DNA of 64,000 bases from Ahaetulla prasina. Its lineage: Eukaryota > Chordata > Lepidosauria > Squamata > Colubridae. The translations under genes were made by a program, and so were the position numbers. Shown piece after piece: positions 45,161-56,734 of the stretch. The stretch is taken from contig NC_080541.1 in assembly GCF_028640845.1 (NCBI RefSeq), positions 161,766,502-161,830,501 of the forward strand. The letters are read 5' to 3'. Under the pieces are notes generated by a model. It worked only from the letters and a program-made list of their open reading frames with translations, ran no database searches and had not been told where the DNA came from. The stretch's first letter is position 1; every line of letters begins with the position of its first letter.

Positions 45161-45873
45161 CCTGAGCTTTTGTTGTGTTTTGTTTTGTTCCTGAGCTTTT
45201 GTTGTGTTTTGTTTTGTTCCTGAGCTTTGGTGTTGTGGCCTCTGAAGTTCTGTGATGTGATGTCTTGCGCATATGGCTGTGATGCAGCATCCTGGGCCCT
45301 GGTTTGGCTCCGAGTCCAAGGTCCTGTCATGTGTTCCTGGTGTGTGTCAGCCTGCTTTGTGTGGTTTTCACGGGTATAGGTATGTAGGTCTTGGCGTATT
45401 CGGGTCTTTTCCTGTGTAAGGTTGAGAGTATCTTGGTGACGTTTCGATGCGGTTTCATTCGTCATCTTCAGGCTGGTGCTTACGGCTTCATGCTTGTGCG
45501 AGCAAAGCGTGGTCGAAGCTGCCGTCTCTCTATAAATACTGGTGGGGAGTGTTGGCTTTGTTGCTGTAAGTGGATTGGTTGGCTGTGTGGTTGCATCTTG
45601 ATTGGTAGGTGGAGTGGGTGTTTGCAGATTAGTCAGCTGTTTCGTAGCATCCTGTGTGGGTGTGGTCCTAGTTGTGTGCCCATTAGTCTTGTGTTGTAAC
45701 GACCTGGGTAATGGGCTATGTGGAAACATCCTGGGTTCTGGGAATGTGACCTCCTGAGTCCTGTGCTGTAACATCCTGGGTGGTTGGTTGTGTTGGAACA
45801 TCCTGAGCTTTGGTGTTGTGGCCTCCTGAGTTCTGTGATGTAATGTCCTGAGCAAATGGCTGTGATGCAGCAT
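45037..45873 (-). pseudogene. PLE C-terminal repeat frame
   Basis: 278 codons, rich in Thr, Gln and His, with short repeats such as LQHRTQEVT, LHHRTQEAT and TNQDATTQPT. It then reads SLKMTNETASKRHQDTLNLT and REKTRI-like text. It spans both the full copy and the partial repeat copy and runs into L2 sequence at its end, so the last part is not PLE. Function of this tail is unknown to me. Confidence 0.55.
45165..45387 (-). mobile_element. Penelope-like element, proximal part of the split copy
   Basis: TGAGCTTTGGTGTTGTGGCC through GTGTCAGCCTGCTTTGTGTGG (45221-45364) is a direct repeat of 45804-45947, offset by 583 bp. It continues the fragment at 40008-40330 across the L2 insertion, with about 130 bp unaccounted for. 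Confidence 0.78.
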
Positions 45874-46215
45874 CCCGGGTTTTGGTTTGGCTCAGAGTTT
45901 GAGGTCTTGTCATGTGTTCATGGTGTGTGTTAGTTTGCTTTGTGTGGGGATCAGAGGGGGGTGCAGCAGCCGGTGGTGCCAGCGTGGTCTGGCTTCTGGA
46001 TGGGGGTTATGTTTCGTCTGTGGGATGGGTTTGGGTTTGAATTTGGTGAGGATGATTGGTGGTGGCATTATGTGTCATCCTGGGTCCAGTGTCAATTTTC
46101 ATGGCTGGGACTTGTTTGTTGACTAGGGCTAGTTCCCAGATGTCTGGTAGGTGGGAGGTGTCATCACGTTTATTCATGTTGTGGGGGTGTTTCTCTATTT
46201 CGATGGCTTCCATAA

Positions 46216-46640
46216 TTATTCTCTTGTTGTAATCTCTTGTTTGGAGATTAATTTGGTTCCTTCAAAATCAATTTCATGTCCTGTGGTTTTAAGGTGCTGG
46301 AAAAGGGAGGAGGTTTTTTCTTCTTTTCTGACTGCGTTCTTGTGTTCTGCGATGCGTGCATTTATTCTCCTGTTAGTTTGTCCAATGTATGTGGCTGAGC
46401 AGGTTTTGCATGGTATTTCATAGACTCCTTGGTTTTCTAGATGGATCTTGTCTTTGGGGTTTCTTAAGATGTTGGCTATTTTTTGGTCTGTGCAGAAGGC
46501 TGTCTTGATGTTGTGTTTGTGGAGAATTTTGCTGATTTTATCTGTGGTGCCTTTGATGTACGGGAGGAGGGCGATGCCATTGTCTTGTTCTGTGTCTTGG
46601 TTCTTGGGCAGTGTCTCCCTTTAGATTTGGTTGGTAATTG
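46216..46640 (-). pseudogene. PLE GIY-YIG endonuclease domain
   Basis: Uninterrupted minus-strand frame without a usable Met: KISKILHKHNIKTAFCTDQK, IANILRNPKDKIHLENQ, then GVYEIPCKTCSATYIGQTNR and RINARIAEHKNAVRKEE. GVY and YIGQTNR are the two halves of the GIY-YIG motif, with the catalytic Arg (R.NARI) and a His (AEH). IPC..C gives the paired cysteines seen in PLE endonucleases. It ends in KQEITTRE and a TAA near 46216; a one-base shift leads into the next frame (EAIEIEKHPHNMNKRDDTSH, 46210-46007). Confidence 0.9.
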
Positions 46641-46790
46641 TGTTTCTTTGGAATCTGTTAGAGATTAATACGTTTGTGAGAGTGTGTAATTCAGTTTTCA
46701 GGTGATCTTTGTCAGCTAGGCGTTTGGTTCTGCAGATGAGAGTTTTGGCTACGGAGTTGATCTGTGCAGGGTGGTGATGTGATTGTGCGT

Positions 46791-46990
46791 TTAAGTAGCA
46801 GTTGGTGTGTGGTTTTTTTTCTGGTAGATGGTGTGTCCTAGGGAGCCATTGGGTTTTTTGTAGATTTGGACGTTCAGAAAGAGGAGTTGGTTGTTAGCTT
46901 TTATTTCCATAGTAAATTGTATTTTGGGGTGTAGGCTGTTGAGATGTGTGAGGAAGTTGTCCAGTTTTTTCTTTCCATGTGGCTGAATTA
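46791..46990 (-). pseudogene. PLE reverse transcriptase C-terminal part
   Basis: PHGKKKLDNFLTHLNSLHPK, FTMEIKANNQLLFLNVQIYK, GSLGHTIYQKKNHT: the region after motif C of Penelope-like RTs (LPFLDV motif as LLFLNV). Sequence right of 46990 in the same frame is unrelated. Confidence 0.85.
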
Positions 46991-46999
46991 CTTGAATTT

Positions 47000-47940
47000 T
47001 ATGTTGAAGGTACATTGATTGTAGAGCAGAATCAGAATCATATGCAGCTAAATTTGTTGAAAAATACAGGGAGACCAATTGATCTAAGAACTGGGAGGAT
47101 TATTTCAATTGGTTTGTGTTAGAAATAGGGGCAAAACAAATTAGAATTAAAATTCCAACTTAAAACATTTTATTTGCAATTACATTCCCACAGTTCAAAA
47201 AACCCCCAAGATGTTTGGCTTTGCCAAACAATGGATTCAATAGGAGAGTGATGGCTCTCTATTGGACTGCAATCACAATTGCGGGAAAGTCAGGAACCCT
47301 AGTGTTGGTCAAGAGACTTGGCTGGTAGGTCTTGGCCTTGAGGACAATTGGCTAAATGAAGAATACTTAGTGCCCTGAATAAGGTTGGCCCACTGTGGGA
47401 CAGAAACACATACTTATTCTGCTTTTTTAAAGCTTTAGTTTGTATATTCTGACGCCCTTTTTTTTTTTACATTTCATGTCTTCGGCTTTATTTGGCCTCA
47501 GTCTCTTTTTTGTCTTATCATCCACCTCCCTTGTTGCCTCACATTGATGACTCTCCTTCAACTTCTATCTTCTTCAATCTACTTGCCTTTCCTATACCGA
47601 TTTTCTTTCTTTCTTTTGCTCTGTTGTCTGTTCTGCTACCGCAACTGCTGCTGTCGTTTTAACTAATCCCTCTTCTTAAACTGAATCACTCTCCCCCCAA
47701 TGTATCAGTTGCAGGCTGGATAATAACTGGGACTTCCTGATAGGCCATAAGTTTGTGTTCAGCATCAACATTCAAGCTGGAAACTTGTTTTGCTTCCTCC
47801 CGCCCCATGTTATATATCTATTCTTCAGCAGTATATAAACATCACCCTATATACCCTTAACAGTATATAAACACCATAAAATAAACATCTCCTTAAGACT
47901 CACAGTCTTGCTAATAAGATTGCAGCAAAAGAATATCCAG
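47000..47940. other. Intronic DNA, no gene seen
   Basis: No exon recognised; a C/T-rich stretch lies around 47560-47700. Confidence 0.45.
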
Positions 47941-47944
47941 TTAA

Positions 47945-48190
47945 GATTAAATGATGTGGACTGAATGATAAAAGAAATGGTCAGTTCTTGGACAAAGTTG
48001 TTCCAGTAGAACAGTTTGTCTTCAGAAATTGTGGGTGATTCACCACTGGAGATTTTTAAGAAAAGACTAGACAGTCGCTTGTCTGAAATGGTATAGGGTC
48101 TCCTGCTTGAGCAGGGGTCTGGACTGGAAGACCTGCAAGGTTCCTTCCAGTTCTAGCCTGATTCTGAAATATCTAAATGCAGAAGAATCC
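47945..48190 (+). mobile_element. CR1 3' end
   Basis: GTGATTCACCACTGGAGATT, AAGACTAGACAGTCGCTTGT, TGAGCAGGGGTCTGGACTGG then AAGACCTGCAAGGTTCCTTC are the standard CR1 tail. Confidence 0.85.
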
Positions 48191-48893
48191 AGTTAATCTT
48201 TCAAAAGGTTCAGACAAGTACATAAAAAGTGTATCCTTTTTCAATAAAACCATTTCATACAATCATAAAAGTTGCTCTTCAAATATTTTTTTATTCATCC
48301 ACTATGGTGAACTATTGAAAATAATAAAGTGTAAAAGGATTATTTCTTCACCGTAGGTAGTTCTAAATAATAGTTTAAAATGACTACTGCAAAAAAAGAA
48401 TAAATGCAAGCCATTATCTGTTGGTGGTGCATTGTGATGGAGAACCATTATCCCCAACCAGCTGAGTGCTACTTTGTGTAACTACAGCATGTGCCCAACT
48501 ACTGTTTCAAAACCATATACATTTGAAAACCAAGAATGGAAAGTTATCCACTTTTGGGAAAGAAAGCAACCTGGACTGCATTTTTACAGCACTTAATCAA
48601 TTTAGTTTCTAGGAAAACTTTAAGGGCTCCTGCCTTAAGGTTTGAATGAGCACTTTTTCTGATCCAAGATGGAGCCGCCAAAGGCTGCCTCGGTGAAATG
48701 CTCTCTAATGGTTTCTTTATTTTTAATTATTCTCTGCAACTCACTATGGATTTCTTACTCATGAGACCATCAGCTAAAAATTAAGCAATGTTTCTTTAAG
48801 GAGCAGCTTTCTATTATCTCTCTCACACACACACTTCATCTTTACAAATGCGGAGGAGATTCTAACACAGGAAGAAGCAATTTCCCTGGAGCT

Positions 48894-49797
48894 ATGGATT
48901 ACCAAGAAAACCAAAGGAAGGAAGCAGAGAGGAAAGGGAGGAAGCAGAGACGAGGTAAAAGAACGGGAATTTTAATCAAGATAAGACATAGGAGAAACAG
49001 AATTACTCTGCCTTTGATCTTCCTGACAAATTTACGTTCACTTGCTAACAAGATGGATGAAATACTCCTTTTAAACAGATACAAGTCCGATTTTCACAGT
49101 GCAGCTGCCCTAAGCTTTATTGAAATCTGGTTACATGATGATATTGATGACAACAGCATGCAAATTCCAGGGTTTCAGATACATAGAGCAGACAGAATTG
49201 CGTAATCATCAGGTTAAAAAAAAGGGAGGAGGTTTGTGCTTATATATCAACAAGAGCTGGTCTCAGGATAATATAATATATAAATTCTGTGATGAAAACT
49301 TAGAGTCTTTACTTATCAACTGTAAACCATTTTACTGTCCACACGAGTTCTCCTCATTTCTACTAATTGCTGTTATGTCCCCACACAAGCCTGTGTAAAC
49401 AAGGCATTACGAACTCTAGCTGACCAGATTATGGAGGCTGAAGCCAAACACTCTGATTCACTGGTCATTATTTTGGGAGATCTAAACAAAGCAAACTTAT
49501 AGAAAGAGCTACCAAAATATTTTCAGCGTGTCAATTGTCCACTAAAGGCAAGAATACTTTAGACCATTGCTACACAACACTAAAAGATGCTTATTGGTCC
49601 TTACCACGAGCACCTGTGGGACACTCTGATCACTGCATGATTCATCTTGTACCTGCTTACAGACAAAGTCTTAAAACCACAAAACCAACAATTAAATCTG
49701 TGAAGACCTGGGCTGAGGAGACAAAGTTAAAGCTACAGGCCTGCCTTAACTGTGCTGATTGGAATGTTTTTGAAAGTACCCCTGCAGACTTACAGTA
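48894..49797 (+). pseudogene. Rex1-like endonuclease, disrupted
   Basis: Basic N-terminus (RKEAERKGRKQRRGKRTG), then LTNLRSLANKMDEILLL, FIEIWLHDDID (the catalytic ETWL motif changed to EIWL), KKGGGLCLYINKSWSQD, NTLDHCYTTLKDAYWSL and GHSDHCMIHLVPAYR (catalytic SDH). The frames 48894-49205, 49120-49398 and 49535-49798 must be joined across at least three breaks, including stops at about 49204 and 49397. Confidence 0.87.
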
Positions 49798-49866
49798 GAT
49801 GAACTCACAGATACTGTAATATCATATGTCAGCTTCGGTGATGACCTATATGTACCAACCAGGAAC

Positions 49867-51600
49867 TTGCGAATATACAGTAACAACAAACCTTGGTTCA
49901 CAGCTCAACTTAATCAGCTACGTCATTCCAAAGAGGAAGCCTACAGAAAAGGTGATAAAATGCTGTACGATCAGGCCAGAAATGTACTAACAAGGGAGAT
50001 CAGAGCAGCAAAAAGAAACTACTCTGAAAAGCTAAAGAATCAGCTCTCAACAAATGAACCAGCAAACATGTGGAAAACTCTTAAAAATATCACCGGTTAT
50101 GGCAAACCTCCTTCCCAGGCTGAAGGAAATCAACAATTGGCAGATGACCTGAATGTGTTTTACTGCAGGTTTGAAAGGAAACTACAGCCACCTATCTCCA
50201 CAACCCCCATCTCAGATACACCAACAACAGCCAAATCTCCTACAACTGACCCCATCCCACTGGGTTCACAACCCCTAGTGATCACAGAAAAAGAAGTGCA
50301 AGACCTATTTTACAGACAAAAGCCAGGAAAAGCTCCAGGCCCAGACAAGATAACTCCTTCTTGCTTAAAAGTCTGTGCTGACCAATTGGCCCCCATCTTC
50401 ACCCATATCTTCAATAAATCACTAGAGATGTGTTACGTTCCTTCTTGCTTCAAATGCTCTACTATCATCCCAGTGCCAAAGAAGCCCACCATCAAGAAAT
50501 GAACGACTATAGACCAGTTGCTCTAACATCTGAAGTTATGAAAACCTTTGAAAGGCTGGTGCTGTCTCACTTGAAAACCATCACGGATCCGCTGTTAGAC
50601 CCCCTACAATTTGCGTACCGAGCAAGTAGATCAACAGATGATGCTGTTAATATGGCTCTGCACTACATCCTACAACATCTTGAATCTCCAAAGACCTATG
50701 CAAGGGTCCTCTTTGTAGACTTTAGTTCAGCATTCAACATCATCATTCCAGAAATTCTTCTAACTAAGCTAAACCAGCTAGCAGTACCTGAACACACTTG
50801 TAAATGGATCATAACCTTCCTAACAGACAGGAAGCAGCAGGTGAACCTAAGCAGAATTACATCTGATACCTGTACAAATAGCACAGGGGCCCCACAAGGC
50901 TGAGTGCTTTCTCCACTTCTCTTCTCTCTGTATACCAATTACTGCATCTCAAACAATGCATCTGTTAAATTACTGAAGTTCGCAGATGACACAACAGTGA
51001 TCGGTCTCATTTGAGACAATGATGAATCCCCATACAGACAGGAGGTTGAATAACTAGCCTCATGGTGCGACCAGAACAATCTGGAACTGAACACACTCAA
51101 AACCATAGAAATGGTGGTGGACTTTAGGAAAAACCCTCCCTTATTACCACCGCTTACAATACTAGACAATACAGTATCAACAGTAGAGACCTTCACATTT
51201 CTAGGTTCTACCATATCTCACAATCTAAAATGGACACCCAACATCAAAAACATCATCAAAAAAGCACAACAAAGCTCAAACTGCCCAAAGAGCTGCTGAT
51301 TTAATTCTACAGAAGAATTATTGAGTCTGTCATCTGCACCTCTATAACTGTCTGGTTTGGTTCCGCAACCGAACAAGACAGACACAGACTTCAGAGGATA
51401 ATTAGAACTGCAGAAAAAACAACTGCTACCAACCTGCCTTCCACTGAGGACCTGTATACTGCACGAATCAAAAAGAGGGCTGTGAAAATATTTACAGACC
51501 CCTCACATCCTGAACATAAACTGTTTCAACTCCTACCCTCAAAACGATGCTATAGAACCCTGCACACCAGAACAACTAGACACAAGGACAGTTTTTTCCC
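49867..51600 (+). pseudogene. Rex1-like reverse transcriptase, disrupted
   Basis: Frame 49867-50502 covers the connector and fingers (PGKAPGPDKITPSC); 50430-50903 covers [19 protein letters not shown], motif A (VDFSSAFNIIIP) and motif B up to GAPQG, then a stop TGA replaces Cys just after it (50901-50903). Motif C (FADDTTVIG) follows near 50985; stops at 51013 and 51050; thumb frame 51111-51299. C-terminal tail is recognisable to about 51625. Inactive. Confidence 0.9.
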
Positions 51601-51918
51601 CGAACGCCATCACTCTGCTAAACAAATAATTCCCTCAACACTGTCAAACTAGTTACTAAGTCTGCACTACTATTAATCTTCTCATCATTCCCACCACCCA
51701 TCTCCTTCCACTTATGACTGTATGACTGTAACTTTGTTGCTTGTGTTCTTACGATTTATATTGATATTGTTTCCTGATTGCTTATTTGTACCCTATGACT
51801 GTCATTAAGTGTTGTACCTTATGATTCTTGATGAAGGTATCTTTTCTTTTATGTACACTGAGAGCATATGCACCAAGACAAATTCCTTGTATGTCCAATC
51901 ACACTTGGCCAATAAGGA

Positions 51919-51986
51919 ATTCTATTCTATTCTATTCTATTCTATTCTATTCTATTCTATTCTATTCTATTCTATTCTATTCTATT
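51919..51986. repeat. (ATTCT)n tail microsatellite
   Basis: About 13 pentamer units at the 3' end of the Rex1-like LINE. Equivalent to (AATAG)n, a motif reported to be abundant in advanced snakes. Confidence 0.95.
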
Positions 51987-51989
51987 CTG

Positions 51990-53130
51990 GCTTCAAGTTT
52001 CTCTACTCAGATAAAATCCAAGGAAAAAAGGTGAAAATCTAAGAACTCTTCCATTTACAATGTTTTGGTACATAAAATGTTGGATGGGCTCACTATTTTA
52101 AGTACAATGTGATGGGCCTTCAATGGAGTTATAGGCTTGGCTACTCAAAAGATAGAAATTTGTATTTTGATTTTGCTATATGCTTCTCAATATATAGAGG
52201 TCATGTTAAGGTTGGATAGAGCCTATCCAGTTATTAGTAGAACTTGCTCTAATAATATCAAGAAGTAACACTTATTGGAAATTAATCCAAAAGCTTTGAG
52301 GTGTGTTTGTGTGCATATATGTGTATCTTCTGTGTAGGATTAACTCAATATCTTTATGGTAATAATGGTAGAAATAACAAGTTGAACATGCAGGCAACTG
52401 ACTCAAGTGCTCCACTAAGCTATCTGCCTGCACCACCTTATTCGTCTGACTCTTTCTTTCTGCAGTGTCGACATTAATAAATAGATGAAATTTTGGTTAA
52501 CACAAAGTGCTTGGAAACAGCTGTGTAGCTAAGCAGGAGAAAAACCTTTATCCACACAAAGAGAAAATGCTAGGAATAAATTCATACTGTTATAGTGCTT
52601 CAGCTGATAATTCAACAACATTACTAAGATTATATCCCAAACCATGTTTCTTTTGGTATATTATGAGAAATAAACTATACTGGACTGTAAAATGTTTGTG
52701 ATTTGTCAAAAAAAAGGGCTTTACTTCAATAAATAGAAACTAAGCATTCAAAATCATCAAATCATCAAATCAGCATCAGTTTGCTCATCATGATTGCAGA
52801 CATACTTGTCATTGTTGTTTGATCTTCAAACTTATTTGAAAATTCATTGAGGCTCAATCTTTTCCTGTCTAAAACTTACCCTAAGTGGTCTGTCTATCAG
52901 TCAGTCAGTCAGTCTATTTAGCTATCTATATCAATGCACAGAATCCCATAATTAAAGAATTTAATTAATGCCTGAATGGCACTAATTAATAGCAATGGAC
53001 TCATATAGCCTACCAAAGCTGTGCTTTAAAGAGCAGATTTTCAATAAGTCCTCTTGCAAGTTTTATTTGAATCATAAAAACAATTTCATGATATGGATTT
53101 TCCATTCAGTTCCCATTTCAAACAGATGTG
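51990..53130. other. Intronic DNA, no gene seen
   Basis: Small (CAGT)n at 52892-52912; no exon or RNA gene recognised. Confidence 0.45.
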
Positions 53131-53134
53131 ACAG

Positions 53135-53535
53135 TTAAGAAACATTCAAACAGACAGTCTTTGGCATTTATCTGAAATGGTATAGGGAAGTGGTGAGATT
53201 CAAATTTTTTTACTACCGGTTCTGTGGGTGTGGCTTGGTGGGTGTGGCATGGCTTGGTGGGCGTGACTTGGTGGGTGTGGCAGGGGAAGGTTACTGCAAA
53301 ATCCCCATTTCCTCCTGATCAACTGGGACTCGCGAGGCAAAGAATAGATGGGGGCATGACCAGTCAGAGGCGGTTCTCCGAACTACTCAAAATTTCCGCT
53401 ACTGGTTCTCCAGAACTGGTCAGAATCTACTCAATACCATCTCTGGTATAGGGTCTCCTGCTTGAACAGGGCATTGAAATAAAAGATCTCCAATATCCCA
53501 TCCAACTCTGTTATTATCTTATTCTGTTAAACAAA
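53135..53535 (+). mobile_element. CR1 3' end interrupted by a hAT MITE
   Basis: TTTGGCATTTATCTGAAATG then GGTATAGG, interrupted at 53187, resumes at 53445 with GGTATAGGGTCTCCTGCTTG and ATATCCCATCCAACTCTGTT. Confidence 0.88.
53187..53444. mobile_element. hAT-type MITE (258 bp) with 8-bp target duplication
   Basis: Flanked by GGTATAGG at 53179-53186 and 53445-53452. Left end GAAGTGGTGAGATTCA, interior TTTACTACCGGTTCTGTGGG and repeats of GGTGGGTGTGGC, right end ACTCAATACCATCTCT. The family consensus probably starts CAGTGGTGGGATTCA. Same family as the termini at 56735 and 58838. Confidence 0.92.
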
Positions 53536-53589
53536 CTTAGGCTTTGTTACATTAAATATGGTTTAAAAAGATCCTTCTTCAAATGTATG

Positions 53590-54560
53590 TGGTCCTCAAT
53601 GGAGCTACATCTACATCAGGAGAAGCATGCAGTGAGATATCTACATCGAGAGAAGCATGCAGTGATGTTGACTCAATGCTCCATCTTCATAAATGATCAA
53701 GATGATGGGATAGAAGGGGACCTCATCAAATTTGCAGATGACACCAAACTGGGGGGAATTGCTAACACTTTGGAACACAGACTCAAGATTCAGAAGGATC
53801 TTGACAGTGTTGGGCTCTAGCAGTTCATTGGTGAGAAAAGTAAGATCCTGCATTTAGACAACAAAAGCCAAATGCACATGTACTGTATAGGCAGTACTTG
53901 ATTTAATAATACTAACTGTGAGAGGGATCTCTGTGTCTTGGTAGACCACTGATTAAGTATGAGCCAGCAGAGTGCTACAGTTGCCAAAAAAGCCAATGCA
54001 GTCCTAGACTCTATCAACAGAAGGATAGCTTCAAGATGTTAAAGACTGATAGTACTAATCTATACTGCATTTGTGACACTACACTTGGAATACTGCATCC
54101 AATTCTGGTGATCAAAATCCAAAATATATGCCGAGACCCTAGAAAGAGTGCAGAGATGAGGAACAATCATATAAGGGGTCCGGAGGTTAAACCATACAAT
54201 GAACTGCTAAGGGAACTAGGAATGTTTAGCCTATAGAAGAGAAGGCTTAGGTGTGACATGTTAGCCATCTTCCAATATTTGAAGGGCTGTTGCAAGGAAT
54301 TTGTTCTCCAAAGCACCTGAGGACAGGACAAGAAGCAATGGGTAGAAACTCATCACAAGGAGATCCAACCTGGTACTAAGGAGAAATTTCCTAAGAGTGA
54401 GAACAATTACTCAATGGAACAGTTTGCCTCCCATCATAAAAAGTTTTCAAGAAAAGATTGGACAACTATTTGTCTGGGAAGGCATCAAGTCTCCCCTCAA
54501 GCAGGGGATTGGACTAGAAGACCTCCCTTCTAGTCCTAGGATTCTATGTAGTTTCTTGAG
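53590..54560 (+). mobile_element. CR1 LINE, RT remnant and 3' end
   Basis: A frame near 53672-53818 reads NDQDDGIEGDLIKFADDTKL and GGIANTLEHRLKIQKDLD (motif C, FADD, of CR1). The decayed remainder includes HLEYCIQ-type text, and the 3' end has GGGGATTGGACTAGAAGACC then TCTAGTCCTAGGATTCTATG. No intact frame. Confidence 0.88.
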
Positions 54561-54810
54561 AAGGACTTGCAACAAAGGGAAACAAATTATTAAATTATAA
54601 TAATTAAGGGAAATTATTAAGGAGTGAGAGTCTTGATAGAATGGCTGGGAATAAATCTCTTCTCAAATTCTTTTATCTTGGATCTCCAAAAAAAAGTCCC
54701 TTTGTCTTCTTTATATTTAATACAAATAGACCCAGAATTTGCACTTCATATTTATTGAGAATAAATTCTTCAGACTCATATACCTATGAGATTTCACATT
54801 GATGAAATTG

Positions 54811-54823
54811 GTGATAGATAGAT

Positions 54824-54883
<60 letters not shown>

Positions 54884-54935
54884 ATAGATAAATAGATAAA
54901 TAGATAAATAGATAAATAGATAAATAGATAAAATA
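54811..54935. repeat. (ATAG)n(ATAA)n microsatellite
   Basis: About 30 tetranucleotide units, ATAG changing to ATAGATAA and ending ATAAAATAAAATAAA. Confidence 0.96.
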
Positions 54936-54939
54936 AAAT

Positions 54940-56160
54940 AAATTGCCATTTTTTTCTGGAACTTGATCTTTCTGAATGATCCTACTACGTCCTCTGCTGA
55001 AGACTTCCAACTCAAGGAGTCAAAATTAAAAAAAAAAAAAAAGAGAAATAACTACCTTTTGATTATGATTGTTTGAATGCCCCAAAAAACCTTACCAAAG
55101 CCTTTTAGAAATATAAAATTGACTAAGTAGAAATTGACTCAGTTTTTGAGTTGCTACAGCAAAAGAAATCTTACAATCAGTTTTTCAAAGGTAAAAAAAG
55201 AAGACAACCTCTGTATTTTTGCTCCATGCTCAAATAACCCTTTCTTATTCCAGAAAGAAGTTGACAACTACCTTCCTGGTAATCTTCCTATCAAGATTGT
55301 CACATCTTCCCACTTGTGTGGGAAGACCACTCTTGTAAATTATATATCAAACAGAAAGGCAAGGAGCCTTCTCAAGACCTTGAATTTCAACTGCACTTGA
55401 ACTGTCATTTAAGCGTGTCCCTGTCACAACTTCTGCTACTGCAGGCCTATCCAAGATATTTAAATCAGATAAGGCACTTGGTATAGATTTTATCTCTGCT
55501 GAAGCAATTTAGAGCAATCTGTTTTGGTGGGTGCCAACACATTCCAAAAGATTAGGGAATTGTAATCATTCTTCCAATCTATTACAAAAAGGATGATTAT
55601 CGAGCTTCATCCTAATTGTTACTAGCCTTTAAGCACAAAAATGAAATATATACAATTCTTTATGATAGGCTGGACTGAAATAAAGAAACATTATGGTATA
55701 AGAATTAGCAGGCTTTTGCCTGAGTACTTGTCCTTTGGACTAAATTTTAAATAAACAAGATATTTTCTAGATGCAACATTTGTTGATCTCACATTTTTCT
55801 TGATCAAGTAACTAGAAGATAGCATGGAACATTTGGATTAACCTGTTAATAAATATACAACTCATTGTTGGAATAACAAAACTCATTTCCATTTGATTGT
55901 ATTTCAGGTCCACCTTAAATTTTATCCATATAAACTTTATTTAACCTCCAGGGTCACACAGAGATATAAAATAGGCACCCTGTCCCATGTGGAAGCACAA
56001 TGCAGCAGCATCAGCAGTTTATTATCCTTTTGCTGTGTGTCTGATCTGGGAGTTTGACGGTGGCCTGGAAAAAGAGTATGGTAGAAGGACAGTATGATGC
56101 CATATTGTTCACCATAAAGGAGTACAGGAGGACTATACAAGAGTGCAAGGACTGCATTAG
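54940..56160. other. Intronic DNA with a possible ancient RT trace
   Basis: Around 55445-55510 the plus strand reads SDKALGIDFISAEAI, resembling the K.PGPDGI..E block that opens many RT palms, with a stop right after. The frame 55134-55400 has no family match I know. Otherwise nothing recognised. Confidence 0.4.
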
Positions 56161-56164
56161 CTTT

Positions 56165-56734
56165 TTTGGCAGCAGTCTGCAGCAGCAGCCAAAAAAGCTA
56201 ATACAATCCTTGATTGCATAAATAGAAGCATAGAGTCAAGATCACCTGAAGTATCAGAACTGCTTTATAAAACATTAGTAAGACTACATCTAGAATATTG
56301 CATCCAGTTTTGGTCACCACGTTAGGAAAAAAAAATGTTGAAACTTTGAAAAAAGTGCAGAAAACAGCAATTATGATGATTAAGGGTTTGGAGATTAAAA
56401 TATATGAAGAACGGTTAAGGGAATTGGATATGGCTAGTCTATGGTGACATGATAGCAGAATTTCAATATTTGAGGTGTTGCCACAAAAAAAAGAAGGTCA
56501 ACTTATTTTCCAAAGCACCAGAAGGCAAGACAAGAAATGATGGATAGAAACTAATCAAGGAGAGAAGCAACCTAGAATCAAGGAGAACTTCCTAACAGTG
56601 AGAACAATTAACCAGTGGAACAGCTTGCCTTCAGAAGTTGTGCATGCTTCATCTCTGGAGGTTTTTAAGAAGAGACTGGACAGCCATTTGTCTTAAATGG
56701 TATAGGGTCTCCTACTTAAGCAGAGGGTTGGACT
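56165..56734 (+). mobile_element. CR1 LINE, RT C-terminus and 3' end, split
   Basis: AKKANTILDCINRSIES and LVRLHLEYCIQFWSP are CR1 RT thumb/C-terminal text. The 3' end runs to GCAGAGGGTTGGACT at 56734 and resumes at 58839 after a 2.1-kb insertion. Confidence 0.9.

Larger units (their letters stand above)
45388..46990 (-). mobile_element. Penelope-like element with GIY-YIG endonuclease, 5'-truncated
   Basis: Minus strand order: end of RT (from VIQPHGKKKLDNFLTHLNS near 46990), connector (LPYIKGTTDKISKILHKHN), GIY-YIG domain, C-terminal tail with diverged ~36-bp repeats (CATCCTGGG / CCTGAGT units), and terminal block coding KMTNETASKRHQDTLNLTQ. It starts abruptly at 46990, so the catalytic RT motifs are missing. 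Confidence 0.88.
48645..51988 (+). mobile_element. Near full-length Rex1-like/CR1-group LINE
   Basis: Begins around GATCCAAGATGGAGCCGCCA and ends CACTTGGCCAATAAGGAATT with (ATTCT)n to 51986. Contains an endonuclease and an RT, each with several stops. At least two other copies in the window (2.7 kb and 31.6 kb) belong to this family. The same terminal repeat unit is used by CR1. Confidence 0.88.

Noticed and set aside
44249..45223. Many overlapping 60-150 codon frames on both strands
   Set aside because: GC-rich tandem repeats of the L2 5' region keep all frames open; no domain is recognisable.
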